The notes under the pieces were generated by a model. The model had not been told where the DNA came from. It worked only from the letters and a program-made list of their open reading frames with translations, and ran no database searches. A stretch of 64,000 bases of DNA from Lathyrus oleraceus. Taxonomy: Eukaryota; Streptophyta; Magnoliopsida; Fabales; Fabaceae. The stretch is taken from positions 89,017,391 through 89,081,390 of the forward strand of contig NC_066580.1 in the NCBI RefSeq assembly GCF_024323335.1. The letters are read 5' to 3'. Below, piece after piece: positions 33,291-46,238 of the stretch (positions are counted from its first letter, which is position 1; the number at the start of each line of letters is the position of its first letter). The position numbers and the translations under genes are program-made.

Positions 33291-34861
33291 ATAGATCCAC
33301 TGAGGGATACTGCTGAGGAGAAAAAGAGTACTTTTGTCGGGTATTGGGCAAAAAGTAACACACTGCAAGCTAAGAAGAATATTACCAGTTACTGGGTAAT
33401 AGACTTTTAGGGGACCAAAATATCTATCTAGGTAAGAGCTAGAAAGAAAACGGTCAATCAAGACTCCACCCAATGAGGACATAACTTAAGGGGAGTAATT
33501 TCATCCAGAGAATTTGCTGGAGAGGAAACAAAAATAAAAATCATCCACGAGGAAACAAACTCAGTAGGGAAACAGAGAAAGGTTAAACTCTTTCTGCTTA
33601 AGGGGCTAACACTCTACAATTGGAAGAGGACAGACACCCGATTTGGTATGAGGATAAAGTACCACCATAACAGAGAATGAGAATCTCAAACAAATCAAAT
33701 AAGAAGATGCGAGATATGCAAATTATGAAATTATATGAATGTATATGTATATGTATATGTATATATGACGGTTATGCTGACAAAATGATCACAAAGGATA
33801 CAGAGGTGTCGCAAAGAAATTGAACCACCGGTACAACCCTGGTCAATCCCCAAAATATGGAGACAAACTGTTGGAGAACAGAGAGATCAACATCTCACGG
33901 GCTCAACCTTGGCTGAGGAAAGAGGAGATCTACTGATAATGGAACAACATCAATTCTGTGGGGAATTTTAGGTCAACACCATAAAATGGGAGACAACCCT
34001 ACAGAGGAAATATCAACAAATGCTGCTCAGAAACCAGGAGGAAACTCTGACTGGGAGCAAAGATATAGCGATTGGTGGGGACACCAAGCGATCTACTGGG
34101 GAAATATCAAATATCTATGATGAAGATCCTCCTACTGAGGAAACATGAACTCCGTTGGAGAAGGCTGAAACTCTGATGGGGATGGAGAAAGAAACTTCAC
34201 TGGGATGTACAAACATCCTGGCGACTTCACTGGGGGAAATAATACGCCACAGAGTATCTGAATCAATCAACTCAGCTGGGGAAGAAGAAAGAAGCTCCGT
34301 TGGGGATCAAACACTCCACCGGGGAACTGAATCCGTTAGCTGAGGAAATGAATCAACATTAAATGTCTAGGGATACCCGAAGAGTTACTGCTTGGGGAAC
34401 CTCTGATGCTTCACACTTAAAAACTTGCTTTTCACTGAAATGCTGTTGATATTACTGTTACTTGCTTTGGAAAAGTTCTTGTTTTTATATTTTAAAGAAA
34501 ACTCGATTTCTATTTAAAACTTTAATTTTAAAATGATCATAATAAAATTTAAAACTATTGGTTGAAGTAAATAAGAGTAGAAACAATTGGATAAAAGCTC
34601 AACTTTATTTAATAGGATGGTAGGCTGTAAATGACAAGACTCCATAGATTTTACAAAGTTGAAAATGGTAATTTTCATGGAAAAGATTACATTGAATACA
34701 AATGATCCTTAATCCTTCTACAAAATCTTGATATCCACTGCGTTCTTGGCCGCTGCTGGAGATGAACCGATGTCAACCCTTGTGCTCAAACAAGCCTTCA
34801 AAACACTGAAGATCAACAGAATGCAGTTACTTGCCATAATCCCTAATTTTTGCATAAGTTT

Positions 34862-34990
34862 CCCCAAGGTGGGGTACTCAACTTATCGGGAAATTCTTTC
34901 TGTTTTTATGTCTCTAATTTTTGCCTGGATCGCCCTTTCGGGTTTTCAATCCACCTAGACGCTCATTTTTTCCTAAGCCGCCCTTTCGGG
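34862..34990 (-). other. tandem hairpins after the pol stop (Ogre E3)
   Basis: On minus two perfect CCC-GAAA-GGG hairpins at 34981-34990 and 34933-34942, starts 48 nt apart, then CCCC-ACCTT-GGGG at 34862-34874. Confidence 0.6.
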
Positions 34991-35024
34991 TTTTCAACTT
35001 AGCGATCTTGTTCTTTTATTTTTT

Positions 35025-38000
35025 TTAGGCAAAGTATTTCTTGACTGCATCTGCATTCACGGGACGAGTGAACTCTTCATCATCCATAGTTGTAAGAATC
35101 AGGGCATCGCCTGAAAAAGCTCTCTTAACAACATATGGGCCTTCATAATTAGGAGTCCAATTTCCTCTGGAATCTGGCTTGAATGATAAATTCTTCTTGA
35201 GCACGAGGTCACCTTCTCTAAACACCCGAGGTTTGACCTTCTTATCAAAAGCTTTCTTCATTCTCTGTTGATATAACTAACCATGACACATGGCAGTTAA
35301 CCTCTTTTCTTCAATTAAATTCAACTGGTCAAACCTGGTCTGACACCATTCAGCTTCAGTCAACTTGGCTTCCATGAGCACAGGCAATGAAGGAATCTCA
35401 ACCTCTACGGGGAGTACTGCTTCCATACCATATACAAGGGAGAAAGGGGTTGCCCCTATTGAAGTGCGGAAGGATGTATGATACCCATGTAAAGAAAATG
35501 GGAGCATCTCATGCCAATCCTTGTACGTAACAACCATCTTCTGGATAATCTTCTTGCTGTTCTTATTCGCAGCTTCAACAACCCCATTCATCTTGGGTCT
35601 GTAGGGATAAGAATTATGATGTGCAATCTTGAAGTCTATGCAAAGAGCTTCCACCATATTATTATTCAAGTTTGATCCATTATCAGTAATGATCTTACTT
35701 GGCACACCATAACGGCATATGATTTGATTCTTGATAAACCATACAACAACTTGCTTGGTTACATTCGCCTACGATGCCGCTTCAACCTATTTTGTGAAGT
35801 AATCAATTGCCACTAAAATGGAACGATGTCTATTCGAAGCTTTGGGCTCAATCATCCCAATGATATCAATTCCCAACATGGAGAAGGGCCATGGGGAAGA
35901 GATAATATTTAATAGTGTCGGAGGAACATGAATCTTATCAGCATAAATTTGACACTTGTGGCATTTCTTCACAAATTTTCAACAGTCAGATTCCATTGTC
36001 AACCAATAGTAACCTGCTCGCAACATCTTCTTTGCCATTGCATGTCCATTGGAATGAGTACCAAAAGAACCTTCATGCACTTCGGTCATCAACAAGTCTG
36101 CTTCGTGTCTATCCACACATCTGAGCAAAACCATGTTGAAGTTTCTCTTGTACAGTATATCACCATTCAAGTAGAAATTACCGGCTAATCTTCTCAAAGT
36201 GTTCTTATCTTTCAAAGATGTCCCAGGTGGGTAAATCTGACTTTGGAGGAAACATTTGATGTCGTAATACCACGGCCTCTCATCTTTACTTTCTTCAACA
36301 GCAAACACATGAGTTGGCCTATCAAGACGCATCACAGATAAATTGGGAACTTCATTCCAATACTTCACTACAATCATTGATGCCAATGTTGCAAGAGCAT
36401 CTGCCATTCGGTTCTCATCTCGAGGAATATGATGGAATTCAACCTTTGTAAAGAAAGTTGAAATCCTCCTCGCATAATCTCTACATGGTATCAAACCGGG
36501 TTGATTCATCTCCCATTCTCCTTTGATTTGATTCACAACCAAAGCCGAATCACCGAAGACATCCAAATATTTGATTCTGATATTCATGCCCTCTTCGAGC
36601 CCCATGATGCAAGCTTCATATTTTGCCATGTTGTTTGTACACCTGAAAGTCAATCTAGCTATAAATGGTAGATATGTGCCTTGAGGATTAATAATCATTG
36701 CACCAATTCCATTTCCATATTGATTAACAGCTCCATCAAATACCATGCCCCAACGGGAACCAGGTTCTGGCCCTTCTTCAAGCAATGGTTCATCGTAATC
36801 TTTCATTTTCAAGTACAAAGTCTCTTGATCAGGAAAGTCATACTACACTGACTGATAATCTTCAATTGGTTGGTGATCCAAATGGTCAGCCAAGATATTA
36901 CCCTTGATCGTTTTTTGAGATCGGTATTCTATATCATACTCTGATAACAACATCTCCCAACAGGTAATCCTCCCAGTTAACGCAGGCTTCTCAAATATAT
37001 ACTTGATTGGATCCATTTTGGATATCAACCAAGTGGTATGATTCAACACATACGGACGCAAACGCTTAGCTGCCCAAGCCAATGCGCAACAAGCCTTCTC
37101 AAGCATTGAATACCGAGTCTCACAGTCGGTGAACTTCTTACTGAGGTAGTAAATTGCAAATTCTTTCATCCTAGACTCATCTTCCTGACCAAGAACAGAA
37201 CCCATACTATCTTCTAGCACAGTAAAATACATGATCAACGGTCTTCCTTCTACAGGTGGAGACAAAATCGGAGGTTCAAGCAGATATTCCTTGATACTAT
37301 CAAATGCTTTCTGGCAACCTTCGGTCCAATTACAAGACTAGTCTTTCCTAAGAAGCTTGAATATAGGCGCACATGTGGCAGTCATGTGGGAAATGAATCT
37401 GGAAATATAATTCAAACGACCAAGAGAACCTCTGACTTGCTTCTCAGTTTTGGGCGCAGGAATCTCTTGTATTGCTTTGACCTTGGCAGGATCAACTTCA
37501 ATACCCTTCTCGCTGACAATAAAGCCCAACAACTTACCAGAACGAACACCAAAAGTACACTTATTGAGATTCAAGCGGAGTTTGTACTTCCTCAAACGCT
37601 GGAATAGCTCCAACAAATGCTCAACATGTTCCTTTTTATCAATTGATTTAGCAATCATGTCATCGACATATACTTCAATCTCTTTATGCATCATATCATG
37701 AAAAAGAGTATTCATTGCTCTCTGGTAAGTTGCACCAGCATTCTTTACACCGAAAGGCATCACTCTATAACAGAATGTTCCCTAGGGTGTAATGAATGTG
37801 GTCTTCTCCATATCCTCGGGTGCCATCTTGATTTGATTATATCCGGAAAATCCATCCATAAATGAAAAGACTTTGAATTTAGCAGTATTGTCTACCAGCA
37901 TATCAATGTGTGGCAGAGGGAAATCATCTTTCGGACTGGCTCTCTTCAAATCTCTATAGTCAACACACATGCGGACTTTTCCATCTTTCTTCGGCACAGG

Positions 38001-38466
38001 CACAATATTGGCCACCCATTGCGGATACTCAGCAGTTACAAGGAAATCGACATCAATCTGCTTCTGCACTTCCTCTTTAATCTTCACCACCATATTTTGA
38101 TGTGTTCTTCTCAACTTCTGCTTGACTGGCAGGCATTCTGGTTTCAATGGCAATCTATGCTCCACAATATCAGAATAAGACCAAGCAAACACATCTGAAT
38201 ATTCTCGAAGAAGATCAATTAACCCCTTCTTAGCATCTAGACACGGTCGAGACCCAATCTTGACTTCCTTCACATCATCTTCGGAACTCAAGTTGACTAG
38301 CTCAATCTTCTCTTCAAACGGCTGAATAATCTTTTCATCTTGCTCAAGAAGAAGAGACAATTGCTCACTCACTTCAACATCACTTTCCTCCTCGGCTTCA
38401 AACACAGGGAACTCAAAATTTGGAGAAGGAGAAGGATCATTGTATTCAAGGGGTTTAGGAACCAAC
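35025..38466 (-). pseudogene. Ogre E3 pol (RT, two RNase H, integrase), seven in-frame stops
   Basis: Pol exon after the intron, read from 38466. RT has FMDGFSGYNQIKMAPED and an intact YVDDMI motif near 37650. The first RNase H (YYLSKKFTDCETRYSMLEK) is followed by a second one (MVFDGAVNQYGNGIGAM, YEACIMGL, FGDSALVV, ADALATL), the dual arrangement known for Tat elements. The integrase zinc region, catalytic core (TDNGSNLN, VEAANKN) and C-terminus follow. All parts are in one frame. Stops at 37782, 37338, 36843, 35979, 35787, 35769 and 35277 replace Trp, Gln, Gln, Cys, Trp, Tyr and Gln. There is no frameshift, so decay was by point mutation only. Confidence 0.9.
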
Positions 38467-38716
38467 CTGCATAATGATTTAATATTTTGGTTTTAGAGAA
38501 GTGAATTTGTGATCAAATATTATGCAGATGGACAATTATTTTGTTTATTTATGTTTTTTGTGATTACCACTTTCAGAATAAAGCAAAATGTAAAAATAAA
38601 CATCAAAGATGTGGATGAATAGAATTAATTTTATTAATGATCAATTTAAAAACCCAAACAATGTTCACTTCTCCCTTAGGCATAGGAGAAGGATTTTAAA
38701 ATATAAAAACAATTAC
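38467..38716 (-). other. Ogre intron between pro and RT (E3)
   Basis: Bounded by GTAATT after CTAA (38716) and TTATGCAG before GTTGGTTCC (38467). It contains stops in frame and joins the protease tail to the RT exon if removed. The same acceptor word ATTATGCAG-GTT is present in the plus-strand Ogre. Ogre elements are known to remove an intron here; the donor position is my inference. Confidence 0.65.
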
Positions 38717-41700
38717 TTAGATTGATGCAAAATAATAGGAATATCAACAGCAGTCCAATTGTTGCATGTCTTTCCATGCGTCACAAAGTTGGTGCAGTCT
38801 TCCTCTTCACTATCCTCTAGCACAGCAGCTAAGTGTTGTTAATTCTCATGAATGAACCCTCCGCTACGGAAGTTGAGTTGCATCTCTTCAGATCTAACAG
38901 CCGACGAGCCCTTCTGGAACCCCAAACCAGTTCTTCCTTTATTCTCGGCGACCTCTACCACGCGCCCCCACTGATCGACAGAACCTTCTTCAACAATCTT
39001 CTGAGCATCTTTTAGAGAGGATATAGGTGCCCTAACTCTCTTCTCAATAGAAATAGATAAGGCTTGGAGTGGACTTCCAACCTCATCCTCAACTTCCACA
39101 TAGGAGAAAGATGACAAATGGCTAACCAACAACGCTTTCTCCCCTCCAACAATCACTAACTTGCCATTCTTGACAAATATGAGCTTCTGGTGCAGAGTAG
39201 AAGTAACGACCCCTGCCTCATGAATCCATGGCCTTCCCAATAAGCAGCTGTAGGTTGGGTGAATATCCATTATCTGGAAAGTAATCTGAAAATCACTCGG
39301 ACCTATCTTGACTGGAAGGTCCACTTCTCCAATAGCCATCTTGCGCGAGCCATCGAAAGCTTTGACAATTACTCCATTGTACCTCATGGGAGCTCCTTGA
39401 TAAGATAACTTTGACAATGTTGACTTTGGAAGTACATTGAGTGACGAACCGGTGTCAACGAGCACATTTGACAAAGCATCTTCTTTGCAATTCATCGAAA
39501 TATGCAAAGCCAGATTGTGATTTCTTCCCTCCTCAGGGAGTTCTTCATCGCAAAAGCTCAAATTATTGCATGAAGTGATGTTAGCCACGATATGATCAAA
39601 CTGATCCACAGTAACATCCTAATCCACATATACCTGTTCAAGAACTCTCTAGAGTGCTTCTCTGTGCGCTTTAGAATTCAAAAGCAGAGACAACCCGGAA
39701 ATCTTTGAGGGGGTCTGGAGCAACTGCTCAACCACATTAAATTCACTCCTTTTAATCAGTCGGAGTACCTCATCATCATCATTGGCTTTCAAGTTGCTGG
39801 ATTCACCAGACTCATCTTTTGAACAGCCAACTGGATCTACATTAGGCACCTCCGCCTTCTTACCAACAACTGTTTCTTCTTTACTTTCTGGGACCACTGG
39901 CCCAAATACTCGACCACTGCGGGTCACCTTCGTTACATCTGCAATGCTCACCACTGAACTGGTCGTAGGTAACGGGACCTCTTGACCTTTCTCTATCATC
40001 GTAGCATTGTATTGATACAGTACAGCCTTATCAAATGCATACAGGACTGGACCCGCTAACCGTATTACCAACGGAGAAAGTGATCTACTTCTGACGATCT
40101 TGCTATTGCTGCTATCATACTGAATCACCAACCGCTCAGGCTTCTTGAAAACGGGCACTATGACATTGACATCGTCATCTACATGACGGGATTGAACAAT
40201 CTGGATCATACCTTCATCCATCAGACGCTGGATGTCCCTTTTCACCACAATACAACCCCTTGGGTTCACACTACAAATATCACAACCATCGTGATCATGT
40301 TCACAGTCACTCACCAAACAGATATCTTTGTGCATCTGCACCAAAGATCATCGGATAAAGCGGACATCAAAAACCTTGAATTCACCAGGACAGCCGTCCA
40401 CCATATTCATTGAGGTGTTCCCATGAGCGGGCAAAGGATTAGCTTTCACATTAGGCGCGCGGTCTTCAAAAGACACCATGCTACTCTTCATAAGCTTTTG
40501 CACCTCGTACTTCAACGGGTAACAATTTTCAATATCATACTCAGGTGCACCCTGGTGAAAAGCACAGCGAAGCTCGGGTTTATACCACCAAGGAAGTGGT
40601 TTTGGGAATTGCGGTGGGTTCCTTGTTTGAATCAAGTTTTTGAGGACCAGGGATGGATACAGTTCTGCATATGACATAGGAATAGGGTCAAAAGAGACCT
40701 TCTTCCTCTTAAAATTCTGTTGCTGGTGATGATTGTTGTTGGAATTGTTGTTGTTGTTGTAGGTGTTCGTTCTTTGTTGCGGTTGTTGTTGTTGACGTTG
40801 AGTTTGATATTGATGTTGTTGTTGTTGAATTGGTATTGTTTGCTGATTTGAAAAGACTGGAATAAAGGAAGATACTTCATGATGATGATGATGTTGACGG
40901 GGTGGTGGATTTCTTCTTGCTTAAGGCCTGCTCTGGCTCCCACTGGAAATTGCGTTGGTCTCATTATCCTTCCTCTTGTTGAAACTACTGCCATACTTCT
41001 TACTCGTTGATGCCTCATCTTTTGACAATCGTCCTTCACGGACCCCCTCTTCAAGTCTCATCCCCATATTTACAATTTCGGTAAAATCACTGGGGGCACT
41101 GGCGATCATACATTCATAGTAAAATGAACTTAGGGTTTTCAGAAAGATTTTTGTCATCTCCTTCTCCTCCAAAGGAGGAGTGATCTGGGAAGCCAACTCC
41201 CTCCATCACTACGCATACTCTTTGAATGTCTCCTTATCTTTCTGAGACATGGACCTCAGTTGGTCCCTATCTGGCGCCATATCCACGTTGTACTTGTATT
41301 GCTTCAAAAAAGCCTCGCCTAGGTCATTGAAAGTGCGGATGCTTGCACTATCTATCCCCATATACCAATGGAGTGCAACACCTGTCAGACTATCCTGGAA
41401 ATAGTGAATCATTAATTGGTCATTATCTGTCTGGCTTGACATCTTGCGAGCATACATCACAAGATGACTGAGTCGACAGCAATTCCCTTTATACTTCTCA
41501 AAAGTCAGGCACTTTGAATTTTACTGGGATTTTCACATTGGGCACTAAGCACAGTTCAGCAGCACTCTTCCCAAACAGATCTTTGCCTCTCAGCATTTTC
41601 AGTTCCTTGCGCAACTCAAGGAATTGGTCTTTCATCTCGTCCATCTTCTCATAGACGTTCGGACCCTTAGAGGGCTCGAAATGACAGAATGTGTCCTCTA

Positions 41701-42075
41701 CACGAGGCAAAGTATGCACAACTAAAGGTGGAACGGACATGATCGGGTTAGATGCCGGCATGGAATCGAAAGTAGGAGAGAAGCCTTCTGGCACAAAATT
41801 AGGCGGCGTTCCCCACAGGAATCCGGTAGGCAGGTTTGGCGCGAAGTGGGCGGTGGCAGCAGGCATAGTAGAGGTAACCAATTCAGAAATAACTGTCCTC
41901 GCATGAGCAGTTGCAGGTGTAGGAGAAGCTTGACTTTGGGCAACAAGAACTGTCTCCATCATGGCAGTCAGTCGGGTAATCTCCTCTTTCAAATCTCATT
42001 TCTCTTGCTCAAGGTGATCAATGATTCTTGGACGATTAGCTCTAGTGTTGTACCGGTGAGTCAGCTTGGCTAAAG
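38717..42075 (-). pseudogene. Ogre E3 gag-pro, decayed
   Basis: More complete than the E1 copy: coiled coil (DHLEQEK), Gag core (ALHWYMGIDSAS, WRELASQITPP), a Gln/Asn/His-rich linker and CAFHQGAPEYDIENC. These are followed by CEHDHDGCDICSVNPRGC, then protease with DTGSSLNVLP near 39440 and ILGR-like LLGRPW, and a tail ending in CNNWTAVDIP. Stops occur near 41993, at 41209 (two in a row where E1 has Gln-Arg), 40921, about 40345, near 39620 and 38839 (Gln to stop), with one frameshift near 41490. Gag and protease are non-functional here. Confidence 0.85.
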
Positions 42076-42330
42076 CACAGAAGAACACCAATCAAACACC
42101 TGGCAAAAACTGGCTTATGCAAATGATGCATGAAATGCAATGCTTGATTATTTTTTATTTCTAAGGAACTTACTATATCATTTACAAATATATATAATAT
42201 TGAAATGGCAATTTCAATAATATGATATGACCAAAAATCTCTTTTTATTTATATAAATTGGAAGGATTACACTGAGTACATTTTCAGAAACCAAAATAAA
42301 AAGATACAAGAGAAAAGGAGACTAGTCATC
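42076..42330 (-). other. spacer between Ogre E3 ORF1 and gag
   Basis: Matches the E1 spacer (15377-15567) but with a short AT run. Nothing else seen. Confidence 0.6.
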
Positions 42331-43267
42331 CTAAGGATCCCTAACAACAATGTCAGAAGATCTGGATGAAGGCGCGTACTTCCTTTGAATGCGACGAATC
42401 TCAGTCTCAAAAGAAGCCTTCATCTGAGTCTTCTCGAGGATAATTTAGTCAACAATCTTCTTCCAAGCAACGGAAGGCTGAGGTATGCTAGAAGATGAAA
42501 CCTATGGCTCTCTCTGTCTCTTCGTCACTCGGTCTTCAAGTAGCTCAATCAATGCATCTTTGTCCTTAGACTCCAATAGCAACTCTTCATGCTTCTTGCT
42601 CAAAGCATGGAAACACTCTTCCCACATATTCTTCTCTTGCTTCATCTTGATGAGTGCGTCTTCCAACTCCTCTATATCTTGGTTAGGGAGATTTAATGGC
42701 TCAACCACAACCATAGACATAGGTCTTTCACAAGGATAAGGCATCTTCAACTCCATAGCTCTCTTCTTCACCCAAAGAGTGTACGCTTCTAAAGCCACAC
42801 AATTGCACGAACCAAGCTCGGATCTTCCTTTCATATACACGTTATGCCAAGCATGCACAATCTTCTGCTTCAAATGTTGGGGATCTTTACCCTTTTGATA
42901 TAAAAGACCTTTTAACAACATGTTATTGGGCTTGTCTCTCAAAGGGAACCCAAGTTGACAACGAGTCAAAGCAGAGTTGTAGCTAATTCCTCCTTGTGTA
43001 CCAATGAGAGGCACATTAGAGAACTCACCGCAACCATCAATAATCTCAAAAATGCTTAAATATGGGTCATACCAAACTATATCATCATTAGTGAAAGACA
43101 TAAGTCTCTGAGACCACCTTTGACATTGTTTGTTCTCCACAAAAGCAGGCGTCTGAGGCAAGTGCGAAATAAACCACTTGTACAGAAGAGGAATGCAAAA
43201 GACAATAGTTCCACCACTCTTAGAATTCCTTAGATGAAAATAGAAATACATATCACCCAACAAAGTA
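42331..43267 (-). pseudogene. Ogre E3 ORF1, C-terminal part
   Basis: Codes from LLGDMYFYFHLRNSKSGGT through PLLYKWFISHLPQT and the C-terminal coiled coil to REP, where it has the same UAG (42502-42504) as E1. It is then open but for one further stop to a shared end at 42331. Its N-terminal half lies at 63763-64000, displaced by the copia insertion (duplicated AAGTA at 43263-43267). Confidence 0.85.
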
Positions 43268-44447
43268 TGTGGAGACATGACTTCTCATATATTTTGATGA
43301 CGACAAACCTGGCTTCATAGCTAAAGTCGGATTAACAAAAAGATTGATCAAGGTTAAAGCTCGTGTATGAAGTTTCCAACAAATGATCAAGTCTTGGTGG
43401 ATCACATGAAGATTCGGCTTTCACATGGATTAAGGTAACACTTGAACTCTATATAGTTATACAAGTGTTCACAACATGTTGCATTCATATCACAATCATT
43501 GAAAATAATTTTATGCATCCACAAACCACCACACTTCATTTTTTTCAAGTTATTTTTCAAAACTGTGTTAGAGTAACCAGTTATCACTTTTAGAGTAACC
43601 GATTACTCTGAGTAATTTTCAAACATTTTTGTAACGTTGGAACCATGTAGCTGGTTATCCAGTTTAAGGTAACCGGTTACCTCAAGCAAATTTCCAATTA
43701 TTTTGTAACGTTGAATGCATATATCCGGTTACCCTATTTAAGGTAACCGATTACCACTGATCCAGAATGAAAAATATTTACATCTTTTCATGAAAACTCC
43801 TATGGTCTCTTCATCATGAAACATGGCATCTTTTGGATTATTGCATTCATCTGAGGAGGTGTTTTAGACATTATATAAACATCATTTTTTAGATTTCAAG
43901 ACAACCTCCTTGCAAAAATTTAAATCATTTACACACATTCTCTCAATCTTTCTAAGTGTTCATCCACATTTTCTTAAGAGTGAAACTTTGCATAAACCTT
44001 CATTTTTCAGCATCATAGTTTCATTCCAATTCAAGAACACTTGTATAATTACTGTGAGATTTGAGTGTTACAAAGGAGAAGATCAATTATTTAATTGATA
44101 TACTTCAATTTTCATCTATCTCATCTTATATAAATTATTCAGAATTATATTCTTTGATTACAACTTATTCTTAGGATTGTTAAGGATAAGTTTGTAAGGT
44201 TTATCCTTGTTATCCGGTGTGTGGATACAAGAGGTCCATCTGTGAGAAATTCAGTCTCGATTGGACTTTAAACATTGTAAATCCAAGAGGATTGTTCTTG
44301 GTGTGTTAGATGAGATAGTAACTTAGAAAGTAAAAGTCATAAATACCTAGAAAGTAAAAGTCATAAATACTCAAAAATCCGGAAAATACTCTAAGTGCCT
44401 CATTCACCCCCCCCCCCCCCCCCTCTAAGGCATTCCTTAAACTTACA
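43268..44447 (+). repeat. 5' LTR of the copia element (1180 bp)
   Basis: TGTGGAGACATG to TTACA, about 95% like the 3' LTR. It has three inverted pairs of GTAACC/GGTTAC-type half sites (43570-43760), TATATAAA at 43872-43879 and 17 Cs at 44407-44423. It lacks about 160 bp present in the 3' LTR and has a small duplication of AGAAAGTAAAAGTCATAAAT instead. Confidence 0.93.
43872..43879 (+). promoter_or_regulatory. TATA box of the copia 5' LTR
   Basis: TATATAAA. The matching site in the 3' LTR has decayed to TTATTTAAAAAT. Confidence 0.6.
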
Positions 44448-44449
44448 AT

Positions 44450-44467
44450 TGGCATCAAAGCAGGTTA
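44450..44467 (+). other. primer binding site of the copia element, tRNA-Met type
   Basis: TGGCATCAAAGCAGGTTA, close to the usual TGGTATCAGAGC of initiator tRNA-Met primer sites, 2 nt after the LTR. Confidence 0.8.
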
Positions 44468-44494
44468 TAGGTAACCTGTTCCTAAAAGATCTGC

Positions 44495-46225
44495 ATGGCT
44501 TCCGCAAGCACGAATCCGGTTTTTAAAGACGGTGGAAGTAGTAACAAACTACCACTATTCTCTAGAGAATATTTTGATTTTTGGAAGATCCGTATGAAGG
44601 CACATCTAGAAGCCAAAGGAGAAGGCATATGGGAAGCCGTTGAAAATGGCCCATATAATCCTACGAGTGTGATCAATGGCGTTGGTACTCCAAAGATAAA
44701 GAGTTCGTACGATGAAGATGATAAGAAAAAAATATTAAATGAAAAGAAAGCAGTAAACATTCTTCAAAGTGCTTTAAGCATGGATGAGTTCTTCCGCATA
44801 TCTCATTGCAAGTCGGCAAAAGAAATATGGGACACCTTAGTGGAGACACATGAAGGCACCGCCGAAGTAAAGAGATCAAGGTTGAATACATTAAGTCAAG
44901 AATATGAGATGTTTAGAATGCTTCCCGGAGAATCCATTGTGGCGCTACAAAAGTGATTTGTTCACTTGACAAACCATTTGATTGCTCTCGGAAAAACATT
45001 CACAAATGACGATCTCAATCTTAAAGTACTAAGATCATTGACTAGAGAATGGCAACCGAAGGTGACGGCTATCTCCGAAAAGAAAAGTCTTTCAACAATG
45101 ATGTCCGCATCACTCTTTGGCAAACTTCAAGAACATGAGTTAGAACTCGGTAGGCTTGAGAAACATGAAAGCCAAGAAAAGAAATCTAAAGGGATTGCCT
45201 TGAAGGTAGACGCAAAAGAAGATAAAGATGATGACGCATTGGAGGAAGATGAGAATTTCATGCTCCTCGTTAAAAGGCTCGGTAAGTTCTTTAACAAAAA
45301 TGATAAATACTTTAACACTAAAAAGAATAGACATTTCAGGAAGAAGGAGGCCACCATATCTACGCAAGATGTAACATGCTACGAATGTGGAAAACAAGGC
45401 CATATAAAGTCAGAATGTCCTAAACTTTCAAAGAAAGGAGGATTCAAGAGCAAGAAGGACTTCAAGAATAAAAAGGCATATCTTGCATGGGAGGACAATG
45501 AAATTAGTTCTTCATCTGGATCGGATAGCGAGGAATGTGCAAACTTGGCGCTAATGGCTTCACATCATTCCGATGATGAAGAAGAGGTTAGTAATAATTT
45601 TTCTATTTTTGATGATGATGCACAAGATGCAATTAATGAATTGTTAAATGAGTGCAAAATTCTTTATAAAACTATATCATCTCAAAAGAAACAAATTTCT
45701 TCCTTGGAAGAAAAGATTAAAGTTTTTGAAAATAAGAAACAAGAGATGATTAGTCAAAAGAAGAATTTTGTATGTCTAGAGTGTGAGTCTCTCTCCTTCC
45801 AAATTGTCCAACTGAAAAGAGTCCTTGAAAGATATGAAAAAGGACAAATTGGTTTGGAAGGGGTTCTTAGCCATCAAAGGTACTCAAATGACAAAACTGG
45901 ACTTGGTTACTCCAAATTTTCTAAACCAAGTACAAGTAAAACTATCTTTGTAAGGCCTAAGGATCAACCTCCAAAAGAAAGAGACAACACACCAAAAGTA
46001 GTGCATCAACATCCTAAAAAGAAAAAGTTTATCAAGAAAAAGTCTTTCGTTCCTAGATACAAAAGCAATTTTGAACCAACCTGTTTTTATTATGGTATTA
46101 TTGGCCATACACCTAATGCTTGCTACATTAGAAATTTTAGTGTAGCAAAAGGGCATTATGTATGGGTTGAAAAAGGAACTAATTATAAAGGACCCAAAGC
46201 AATTTGGGTACCTAACAAAACTTAA
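44495..46225 (+). pseudogene. copia gag, one in-frame stop
   Basis: Gag begins MASASTNPVFKDGG after the PBS, with the copia Gag core FDFWKIRMKAHLEA, then KEIWDTLVETHEG, and LKVLRSLTREWQPKVTAI. A CCHC knuckle (CYECGKQGHIKSEC) lies near 45380. A second knuckle near 46080 has Tyr in place of its second Cys (CFYYGIIGHTPNAC). A long predicted coiled coil separates them. TGA at 44954-44956 breaks the frame, probably from CGA. The frame ends at 46225 and protease continues in another frame. Confidence 0.85.
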
Positions 46226-46238
46226 CTTTGTTTTGTAG

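Larger units (their letters stand above)
32116..35024 (-). other. Ogre E3 3' UTR
   Basis: Non-coding. It contains the repeat array (32650-33290), a short (TGTATA)n-type run near 33740-33765 and the post-stop hairpins (34862-34990). No gene seen. Confidence 0.75.
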
